From Candidatus Aenigmatarchaeota archaeon (lineage in GTDB: Archaea > Aenigmatarchaeota > Aenigmatarchaeia > QMZP01): a stretch of DNA of 5,783 nt. Position 1 is the stretch's first letter. Each line of letters opens with the position of its first letter. Where the stretch lies: assembly GCA_016202785.1 (NCBI GenBank), contig JACQOC010000109.1:1-5783 (forward strand), read 5' to 3'. Positions 1-4,533 of this stretch are shown piece after piece. A model generated the notes under the pieces. The model did no database searches. It saw only the letters and a program-made list of their open reading frames with translations, and had not been told where the DNA came from. Both the position numbers and the translations under genes were made by a program.

Positions 1-1
1 G

Positions 2-241
2 GTGTTTGTCGCGATCGGGCACGTGCCCCTCTCGGGCATCGTGAAAGAGCTCGGTGTCAAGACCAATGATCATGGCGAGATCGTCATCGATCGTGATGCG
101 CGCACCAACGTACAAGGTATTTTCGCCGCAGGCGACGTGGTGGACACGAAATTCAAGCAGGCTATCACCGGAGCTGCGGAAGCCGTTACTGCGACTTATT
201 CGGCCTACCGTTACGTGAAGGAGAATGATGCCGGCGCCTAG
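2..241 (+). CDS. trxB: Thioredoxin reductase, C-terminal fragment (5' end outside window)
   Basis: This is the last 79 residues of a flavoprotein that passes electrons from NAD(P)H to thioredoxin in the cytoplasm. The frame is open to the window edge, and the GTG at position 2 is an internal Val, not a start. The fragment opens with FVAIGHVP, the end of the pyridine-nucleotide domain. It then has the FAD-binding return segment GIFAAGDVVD (fragment residues 39-48), where the Asp contacts FAD, followed by KQAITGAAEAVTA, the helix that closes the FAD domain. Family members are about 310 residues, so roughly three quarters lie upstream, including the redox CxxC. Without that part a related low-molecular-weight disulfide reductase or a ferredoxin-NADP reductase-like protein cannot be excluded, but the C-terminal motif favours TrxB. 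The next gene has its own promoter, so this is the end of its transcription unit. Confidence 0.88.
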   Translation: MFVAIGHVPLSGIVKELGVKTNDHGEIVIDRDARTNVQGIFAAGDVVDTKFKQAITGAAEAVTATYSAYRYVKENDAGA

Positions 242-247
242 CCGGCA
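229..247 (+). terminator. Perfect hairpin over the trxB stop codon
   Basis: TGCCGGC (229-235) and GCCGGCA (241-247) are exact inverted repeats around a 5-base loop. The trxB TAG stop (239-241) sits in the loop and first stem base. The stem is strong and GC-only apart from its end pair. No T-run follows, so it is not a classical intrinsic terminator in either domain. It may stabilise the mRNA 3' end or be chance in DNA rich in GCCGGC. Confidence 0.35.
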
Positions 248-252
248 CCGGT

Positions 253-265
253 AGAAACTTTATAG
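253..265 (+). promoter_or_regulatory. Archaeal-type promoter (BRE plus TATA box) for the 286-870 operon
   Basis: TTTATAG (259-265) is a TATA-like box directly preceded by purine-rich AGAAAC (253-258), which resembles a TFB recognition element. The box centre is 24 bases before ATG 286, so transcription should start at or next to the A of the start codon. No Shine-Dalgarno sequence is visible before 286, in keeping with a leaderless mRNA. Confidence 0.6.
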
Positions 266-285
266 CGCACCACCAAACTTAACTA

Positions 286-585
286 ATGGACGATGATGAA
301 AACGTGCGCCGCATCTTCTGGTACGTTTTTGCCGGCACCAAGGGCGGCGTGACGCGCTTGCGCATCGTGGATTTATTAACGAAGCGGCCCTTTAATTTAA
401 ATCAGCTGAGCGGCAAGCTCGGCATGGATTACAAATCGATCCAGCACAACATCAGGGTGCTGGAGGAGAACCGCATCATCGTGTCGGAGGGCGGCAAATA
501 CGGGGCGCTGTATTTCCTGTCGCCCTTATTCAAGAAATCAATGCACATCTTCGACGAAATCCAACAGGGCATGCAAGGTGGCTGA
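286..585 (+). CDS. Small winged-helix (ArsR-like) transcriptional regulator
   Basis: A 99-residue protein that is almost entirely one winged helix-turn-helix domain. TRLRIVDLL (23-31) begins the domain. RPFNLNQLSGKLGMDYKSIQHNIRVLEEN (34-62) forms the helix-turn-helix, with DYKSIQHNIRVLE as the DNA-reading helix. Residues 63-78 form the wing, ending in the hydrophobic YFLSP. The spacing is typical of archaeal ArsR-type regulators. No metal-binding Cys cluster is present, so metal sensing is not supported. The C-terminal helix (81-95) could mediate dimerisation. The start at 286 is set by the TATA box 24 bases upstream. The stop codon abuts the ATG of the membrane protein at 586, so the two are co-transcribed and probably work together. 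The target genes are unknown. Confidence 0.85.
   Translation: MDDDENVRRIFWYVFAGTKGGVTRLRIVDLLTKRPFNLNQLSGKLGMDYKSIQHNIRVLEENRIIVSEGGKYGALYFLSPLFKKSMHIFDEIQQGMQGG
576..580 (+). promoter_or_regulatory. Shine-Dalgarno site for the membrane protein at 586
   Basis: AGGTG matches part of the archaeal and bacterial consensus GGAGGTGA and lies 5 bases before ATG 586. It supports internal initiation in the operon, in contrast to the leaderless first gene. Confidence 0.5.
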
Positions 586-870
586 ATGTTCACGTTCGAC
601 GACCTCATCTTCGGGCTGATAGCCGGCAACATCGTGCTGACCGGCGTATTGGTATACGTTTACCTGAACAGCCTCAAGGCGATCAAGTCCAAATTCACTA
701 TCGGCCTGCTGTTCTTCTCCTTCGCGTTTTTGGTGGAAAACATACTGGACTTCTACTTTTATGACATAATTTTGGGCCAGAACATCTACGGTTTCACGAC
801 CATCCAGCTGACCCTGAACTCGCTGGAGTTTGCCGGCCTGCTGGCCATGCTGTACATAGCCTGGAAATGA
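586..870 (+). CDS. Small three-helix membrane protein paired with the regulator
   Basis: A 94-residue protein with three probable membrane segments at about 7-27, 37-58 and 72-93. A short basic loop (KAIKSK, 31-36) after the first helix suggests a cytoplasmic loop, with the N-terminus outside by the positive-inside rule. Helix 2 carries a buried-looking E51-N52 and D55, and helix 3 carries N78 and E81; polar residues within helices suggest oligomer or ligand contacts. There is no enzyme motif and no cleavable signal peptide. It starts on the base after the regulator's stop and has a good Shine-Dalgarno site, so production is tied to that gene. Small regulator-plus-membrane-protein pairs of this layout occur in other archaea, including haloarchaea. 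It may act as a membrane sensor or anchor for the regulator, but that is inference. The family is not recognised with certainty. Confidence 0.75.
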   Translation: MFTFDDLIFGLIAGNIVLTGVLVYVYLNSLKAIKSKFTIGLLFFSFAFLVENILDFYFYDIILGQNIYGFTTIQLTLNSLEFAGLLAMLYIAWK

Positions 871-910
871 TTTGGGTATAATCTGGTTTTGACTTTGGCG
901 CAAGTTCGGG

Positions 911-925
911 AAATCCATTTATAAG
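911..925 (+). promoter_or_regulatory. TATA-box promoter for the small zinc-ribbon gene
   Basis: TTTATAAG (918-925) is close to the archaeal TATA consensus and follows a purine-rich AAATCC element (911-916). Its centre lies 26-27 bases before ATG 948, predicting a leaderless transcript. It shows that the 948 ORF is expressed independently of the operon before it. Confidence 0.55.
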
Positions 926-947
926 GCAAACGCGAAGGCTTAAGCAT

Positions 948-1124
948 ATGCCTGCGTGCATGGTTTGCGGCAAGGACGCCAGCTCCTTGCGCACCATCAA
1001 TGACATCGCGATCAGCATCTGCGGGAACCATCAGGATGCGATCCGTGACAGCAGCGATAACAGCAGGCCAAGGTTAAGAGGGGCCTCTGGGCCTAAACCC
1101 ATGCCCTCTTATTTCTTTTCCTAG
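948..1124 (+). CDS. Small CxxC...CxxH zinc-ribbon protein (58 aa)
   Basis: This short ORF begins MPACMVCGKDAS and has the spacing C4-x2-C7-x17-C25-x2-H28, ending ICGNH. That is the layout of a treble-clef or zinc-ribbon knuckle holding one zinc ion. Tiny proteins of this shape are common in archaea and usually bind nucleic acid or act as adaptors, but no specific function can be assigned. The start is supported by the TATA box whose centre is 26-27 bases upstream; no Shine-Dalgarno site is seen. The tail after residue 30 is low in hydrophobic residues and probably disordered. Its last 17 codons or so are encoded by a terminator-like hairpin, so the tail may be under little constraint, or a sequence error may have removed an earlier stop. 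It converges on the JAMM gene with 7 bases between stop codons. Confidence 0.6.
   Translation: MPACMVCGKDASSLRTINDIAISICGNHQDAIRDSSDNSRPRLRGASGPKPMPSYFFS
1076..1120 (+). terminator. Hairpin plus T-rich tract, probable transcription terminator
   Basis: AAGAGGG (1076-1082) pairs exactly with CCCTCTT (1104-1110). Inside it, TGGG (1088-1091) pairs with CCCA (1098-1101). A pyrimidine- and T-rich stretch follows (1111-1121). The element sits at the meeting point of two convergent genes and would stop plus-strand transcription before it enters the JAMM gene. It lies inside the coding frame of the small zinc-ribbon ORF. Confidence 0.5.
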
Positions 1125-1131
1125 GCCGGCT

Positions 1132-1662
1132 TCACAGCCGGTTCAATTTTTTCAGGTGCGGGCACACGATCTTGATGCGGAAGAACTTGCCCGCTTTTTT
1201 GTCGTATTCAAAGGCCAGCAGCTTGACATGGTAGCGGTTGCCGACGAAGCCGGACAGCGCTTTGTCCTTGATGTGCCAGTCATGGCCTTTGCGGCCGGCC
1301 TTCCTGACTACCGTGAGCACGGTAAGGGTCAGCCCGCTGACCTTCAAATCCTCTTTGTCAGTGCTACTGAGTGTCTCCGGGAAGTCCGGGTGGGAATGGA
1401 AATCGCCAATTACTCGGGAATCGGTCAGGCGGCCAAGAACGTAGTTCAGGCGATTTATGCGCGCCTGCGGCACATCGACCGAAACATAGCCGCGCTTCGC
1501 GCTCTGGAAATTTATCGCATCCTTGGCCAGGTAGTGCTTCTTGTGCTTCTGGCCCAGGATCAAGCCGATGGCCTCCTTCTTGTAGACCTCGATGGACGAG
1601 GTCACCATCTGCACCAGAGCTTGCTCCGAAATCGTCAGGTTGCGCCTGGATGGCATCTGCAT
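1132..1662 (-). CDS. JAMM/MPN-domain zinc metalloprotease
   Basis: A 176-residue single-domain protein with the complete JAMM active site: E30 in KKEAIGLILG, then H89-S-H91, seven residues, S99, two residues, D102 (HSHPDFPETLSSTD). The two His and the Asp bind zinc, while E30 and S99 serve catalysis. Prokaryotic members cleave isopeptide or C-terminal peptide bonds, for example removing ubiquitin-like SAMP proteins in archaea or processing sulfur-carrier proteins. The substrate here is unknown. No ubiquitin-like, E1-like or proteasome gene is in the window. There is no signal peptide or membrane segment, so it should be cytoplasmic. The basic C-terminus (about 130-176) lies outside the catalytic core and might bind substrate. 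ATG 1662 is preferred over ATG 1656 because a TATA-like box is centred 24-25 bases upstream. It is divergent from folC. Confidence 0.88.
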   Translation of the reverse strand: MQMPSRRNLTISEQALVQMVTSSIEVYKKEAIGLILGQKHKKHYLAKDAINFQSAKRGYVSVDVPQARINRLNYVLGRLTDSRVIGDFHSHPDFPETLSSTDKEDLKVSGLTLTVLTVVRKAGRKGHDWHIKDKALSGFVGNRYHVKLLAFEYDKKAGKFFRIKIVCPHLKKLNRL

Positions 1663-1682
1663 TGAATTTCTGCTTTCCGGCT

Positions 1683-1690
1683 AAAATAAA
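1683..1690 (-). promoter_or_regulatory. TATA box for the JAMM gene
   Basis: On the minus strand TTTATTTT runs from 1690 to 1683, centred 24-25 bases before ATG 1662. This predicts a leaderless mRNA starting at that codon. It lies in the 104-base divergent promoter region shared with folC. Confidence 0.5.
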
Positions 1691-1703
1691 CCGCTGGCTA
1701 ACT

Positions 1704-1716
1704 GGCAATTTTTGCC
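1704..1716. repeat. Small palindrome between divergent promoters
   Basis: GGCAA (1704-1708) and TTGCC (1712-1716) form an exact inverted repeat around TTT. It lies between the two outward-facing TATA boxes (1683-1690 minus, 1741-1746 plus), where a regulator could control both the JAMM gene and folC. It is short enough to arise by chance. Confidence 0.25.
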
Positions 1717-1740
1717 GCAACCATATCCGGTATGCGCTGA

Positions 1741-1746
1741 TTTAAA
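1741..1746 (+). promoter_or_regulatory. TATA box for folC
   Basis: TTTAAA is centred 23-24 bases before ATG 1767. The leader between them has no convincing Shine-Dalgarno match, so folC is probably leaderless. The same promoter should drive the membrane gene at 3037. Confidence 0.5.
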
Positions 1747-1766
1747 CCCCATCTCCCAAACCAGAG

Positions 1767-3035
1767 ATGGATTATAACGACACCGTCGCATACCTCTTCA
1801 GCCTGCACCGCCTGGACAACTATTACGATCTTGGACAGATGCGCCGGGCGCTGGAAGCGCTGGGCCAGCCACAGCATGCGTACCGCTCGGTGCACATCGC
1901 CGGCAGCACTGGAAAAGGTTCAACTGCGGCAATGCTGGCCAGCGTGCTGCAAAGCGCAGGCTATCGCACCGGCCTCTACACCAGCCCGCACCTGGTCGAT
2001 TTCCGGGAGCGGATCAAAGTTGATGGCCAGCAGATAGGTGAGCAGGATGTCATCAGGCTGTTCCAAACGCTGCGCATGCTGGGCCTGCCGTTGACCTTCT
2101 TCGAATACGTGACGGCCATGGCCTTCCTTTATTTCCAGGAGCGGAAGGTTGGCGTTGCGGTGGTCGAAGTGGGCTTGGGCGGCCGGCTCGACGCCACCAA
2201 CCTGATCCAGCCCGTGCTGTCAATCATTACCAGCATCTCGCTTGAGCATACCGACATCTTGGGTCCGACCATTGCAGCGATCGCAACGGAGAAGGCCGGC
2301 ATCATAAAGGAAAGCGTAACAGTGATTGCGAACGTCTTCGACCCTGCTCTGGAGGTGATTAGCGGCATCGCCAAGCAAAGGAATTCCCGGCTGGTGACAG
2401 ACTTGGAAAAGGTCCGCCGGAAGAGCACGAATATGGATTGCCAGCTTGTCGCATACCAGGGCCATGACATAACGCTGCCGTTGCTCGGCTCTTTCCAGCT
2501 GCGCAACCTTTCGCTAGCGCTGACCGCGGTGCGGGAGCTAAACGGTCTTGGCATGCCCATCGGCATGGAAGCGGTGCGGAACGGGATTGAAACGGTTTCC
2601 TGGCCGGGCCGGCTGGAAGTGGTAAGGCAGAGGCCTTTGATCATCATCGACGGCGCGCATAATAGTGAAGGCATGGCCAGCCTGGCCAATGAGATGGCAC
2701 GCATGAAGCGCGGCCGGCTGGTGTGTCTGGTCGCGATAATGAAGGACAAGGACAAGAAAACTATGCTCGAGTCGCTCAACCAAGTCGCTGACCGCTTCGT
2801 CTTCACTACCGCAAGCACGCCACGCTCTGCTGACCCTGCCGACTTGGCAAAACATGTCAGCAAGCCTTACCTGCTCGAAAGCGACGTTACCCAGGCCCTG
2901 CGCCTGGCCGAAGCGCAATGCCGGCCTGGCGACACGCTGCTCATAACCGGCTCCCTCTACTTGGCCGGCGACGTTAAGGCAATGCTTGGCGGCAAAAAAG
3001 CCATGCATGCCATGGAGATGGCGGTGGCAAAGTGA
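1767..3035 (+). CDS. folC: Folylpolyglutamate synthase / dihydrofolate synthase
   Basis: A 422-residue, full-length Mur-ligase-family enzyme that adds glutamate to folates (and in dual-function members to dihydropteroate) using ATP. Motifs in order are: P-loop AGSTGKGST (45-53); YTSPHLVDFRERI (71-83), the folate-site loop; FFEYVTAMAF (111-120); EVGLGGRLDATN (134-145); SLEHTDILGPT then EKAGIIK (158-181), with metal-ligand H161 and K176, the lysine carbamylated in characterised members; GSFQLRN (241-247); WPGRLEVV (279-286); and the C-domain DGAHNSEG (295-302), ending in ITGSLYLAGDV. The P-loop reads GSTGKGS where most members have GTNGKGS. It ends one base before the membrane gene at 3037, and glyA, a folate user, is nearby. 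Whether it acts as synthase for both substrates or only as a polyglutamylase cannot be read from sequence. MurC- or CofE-like roles are unlikely. Confidence 0.95.
   Translation: MDYNDTVAYLFSLHRLDNYYDLGQMRRALEALGQPQHAYRSVHIAGSTGKGSTAAMLASVLQSAGYRTGLYTSPHLVDFRERIKVDGQQIGEQDVIRLFQTLRMLGLPLTFFEYVTAMAFLYFQERKVGVAVVEVGLGGRLDATNLIQPVLSIITSISLEHTDILGPTIAAIATEKAGIIKESVTVIANVFDPALEVISGIAKQRNSRLVTDLEKVRRKSTNMDCQLVAYQGHDITLPLLGSFQLRNLSLALTAVRELNGLGMPIGMEAVRNGIETVSWPGRLEVVRQRPLIIIDGAHNSEGMASLANEMARMKRGRLVCLVAIMKDKDKKTMLESLNQVADRFVFTTASTPRSADPADLAKHVSKPYLLESDVTQALRLAEAQCRPGDTLLITGSLYLAGDVKAMLGGKKAMHAMEMAVAK
3023..3027 (+). promoter_or_regulatory. Shine-Dalgarno-like site for the membrane gene at 3037
   Basis: GGTGG lies 9 bases before ATG 3037, inside the end of folC. 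It supports initiation at 3037 and not at the in-frame ATG 2986, 51 bases upstream inside folC. Confidence 0.35.
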
Positions 3036-3036
3036 T

Positions 3037-3585
3037 ATGTTGATCAGAAAGCTAGCGGTGTTGGCTGGCAGTTTGCTGCTGGGCGCCTTGATATCCTTCC
3101 TGGCCGGCGGCGTTGGCCTGGCAGCTATCTACGTCATCATGTGGTTCGACAAGGTCATCCTGGGCTTTGCCGGCATCGTGCGTTGGATTGGCATAGACTT
3201 CACTACCATAGCGACAGTCATGCTGGGCATGGCGTTCGGCCCGTGGTTCGCGTTCTTCTACACCATCATCGTCATCCCGGTTTTCCATGCGGTAAAGTTC
3301 ATCGCCTTGCCGCTTTATGAGCCGGAGTGGCCGTTGTTCATCCCGCACTACTACAATTTCATCGACGCGATCGGCGCTGCCCTGGCCGGCATGTTTGCCT
3401 GGTCCGGCATCTTCTGGGCGGCGATAGTGGTCATGTTCGCGCGCATGATCCTTTATTCCATGGTCGACTACTACCTCTTGGAAAAAGGCGTCAACGTCTT
3501 CATCATCCCGCAGAACTTCATCTTCAACCTGCTGCTGGTCTGGTACTACGGGAAGTTCTTCGCCGGGCTGGCCGGCATTACATGA
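3037..3585 (+). CDS. Multi-span membrane protein, possible ECF-type substrate-binding subunit
   Basis: A 182-residue, very hydrophobic protein with about five or six membrane helices, roughly at 7-36, 38-52, 55-90 (probably two helices broken near P81), 108-132, 129-148 and 155-178. The general look resembles S-components of energy-coupling-factor vitamin transporters: a DFTTIATVMLGMAFGPW segment (54-70) near the middle, and a final helix with FIIPQNFIFNLLLVWYYGK (155-173). These subunits are about 180-200 residues and bind vitamins or precursors. This is resemblance by eye, not a proven match. It starts one base after folC stops, so the two are co-transcribed. In several bacteria the folate S-component FolT sits beside folC, which makes folate a candidate ligand. 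No ECF ATPase or EcfT gene is in the window. It could equally be an unrelated membrane family. An upstream in-frame ATG at 2986 would add a basic, non-membrane extension inside folC and is not preferred. Confidence 0.7.
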   Translation: MLIRKLAVLAGSLLLGALISFLAGGVGLAAIYVIMWFDKVILGFAGIVRWIGIDFTTIATVMLGMAFGPWFAFFYTIIVIPVFHAVKFIALPLYEPEWPLFIPHYYNFIDAIGAALAGMFAWSGIFWAAIVVMFARMILYSMVDYYLLEKGVNVFIIPQNFIFNLLLVWYYGKFFAGLAGIT

Positions 3586-3607
3586 AGGCTACACTGCCGC
3601 CTTTCCG

Positions 3608-3615
3608 TATTTATG
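3608..3615 (+). promoter_or_regulatory. TATA box for the unrecognised gene at 3637
   Basis: TATTTATG is centred 25-26 bases before ATG 3637. It contains the upstream in-frame ATG 3613, which would therefore lie in the promoter and outside the transcript. This decides the start in favour of 3637. Confidence 0.5.
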
Positions 3616-3636
3616 CCTTTGCCTCGTTTAAGAAGC

Positions 3637-4533
3637 ATGCTGCCCGAAAAATACAACTGGAACGACCTCTTCTTCGAGATGGGCAAAGAGCAGCTCAAAT
3701 CTTACGTGGAATACGATCTAAAGGTATGGTTCAGGCCGACCGATTGCCATCTTGACACCGACGGCCTGTCCGAGGTACATCAAGTCGTGCTGGAATTTTT
3801 CCGATATGTGAATCGGGATACATGGTCGGCATCGGCCTGGTCAGATGTCTATGAGGAAGCAAAGGGCCGTGGGGCGCAAGATTTCCTGCAATATTATCCG
3901 CAGATACTGAAAGAACTGCTTGAAGAATGCGCCGATAACGTCGGCTCATGGCAGCTTGCAGATCGGTTTCCAGAGTATTTGCAGGAGCTGAACAGGATGG
4001 TGTTTGAAGCTGTCCAGGTTGACCGACGGATTCTAGCTTTTTACCAAAAAATGTTTGAAGGAAGCCGAGAACCCTTTCCCAAGTCCGAAGTGGAACTCCA
4101 AATCTTGAGCGGCTTGGCTGAGGCCGAGGACGCCTGCAAAACAGGCGATGTAAGCTTCTGGAAAAGCGTGTATGATAATACGCCTTGTTTGGGCGTAGCA
4201 TTTGAACGCATATTCTCGCTGGATACGGATGAGGGCGACCGGTACCTGGCTAAAACTCTCGCTAAGTTCTATGAGCATGACCAAGGCAAGCTAGATCGCG
4301 GCGCGGCCGACCTGATCCGCCGTTATCTTAGCAAGAAGGGGGATTTGAACGAGGAAAATGTGAGGCAGACCGCAAAACTGCTCGAAGGCTTGCCTGATTC
4401 CCACAAGAGGTATTTTCTAGACCTGTTGAAATATGACATCCTAACCACCAAATTGCCAAAAAATGTCATTGACCAGTTTGAGGCCGAATTGAGTCTGCGC
4501 AATGACGGGCAACAGATGAGCGAGAGTCAATAG
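3637..4533 (+). CDS. Unrecognised soluble, mostly helical protein (298 aa)
   Basis: I do not recognise this family. The product has no signal peptide, no membrane segment, no Cys-rich cluster and no nucleotide-binding motif. It is acidic and reads as a chain of amphipathic helices, for example LSEVHQVVLEFFRYVN, QDFLQYYPQILKELLEEC and RYLAKTLAKFYEHDQ. This suggests an alpha-solenoid or helical-bundle scaffold, although no regular repeat unit is clear. The N-terminus (LPEKYNWNDLFFEMG) is aromatic. The last dozen residues (LRNDGQQMSESQ) are polar and probably disordered. ATG 3637 is chosen over the in-frame ATG 3613 because the latter sits in the TATA box. Codon use looks a little more AT-rich than in folC. 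It has its own promoter, 51 bases after the membrane gene, and its stop overlaps the end of glyA on the other strand by 7 bases. Function unknown; it is probably lineage-specific. Confidence 0.8.
   Translation: MLPEKYNWNDLFFEMGKEQLKSYVEYDLKVWFRPTDCHLDTDGLSEVHQVVLEFFRYVNRDTWSASAWSDVYEEAKGRGAQDFLQYYPQILKELLEECADNVGSWQLADRFPEYLQELNRMVFEAVQVDRRILAFYQKMFEGSREPFPKSEVELQILSGLAEAEDACKTGDVSFWKSVYDNTPCLGVAFERIFSLDTDEGDRYLAKTLAKFYEHDQGKLDRGAADLIRRYLSKKGDLNEENVRQTAKLLEGLPDSHKRYFLDLLKYDILTTKLPKNVIDQFEAELSLRNDGQQMSESQ

Noticed and set aside
876..894. Bacterial-looking TATAAT (876-881) and TTGAC (889-893)
   Set aside because: They are in the wrong order for a sigma-70 promoter, and other genes here follow archaeal TATA spacing.
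871..1131. Possible structured RNA gene between the membrane protein and the JAMM gene
   Set aside because: No tRNA-like arms or known riboswitch core could be found, and the region is better explained by a promoter plus a short zinc-ribbon ORF and a terminator hairpin.
1156..1665. Plus-strand ORF of 169 codons opposite the JAMM gene
   Set aside because: It is a mirror frame of a gene with a complete JAMM active site; no family match and no upstream signal.
1722..1734. CATA...TATG inverted repeat in the divergent promoter
   Set aside because: Only four paired bases around a 5-base centre; too short to separate from chance.
2129..2863. Minus-strand ORF of 244 codons inside folC
   Set aside because: It is antisense to folC motifs, its translation is rich in Ser, Arg and Pro as expected for a shadow frame, and it has no promoter.
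2986..3036. Upstream ATG for the membrane protein after folC
   Set aside because: It would add a Trp- and Arg-containing 17-residue stretch encoded inside folC. ATG 3037 directly precedes the hydrophobic helix, lies one base after the folC stop and has a GGTGG site 9 bases before it.
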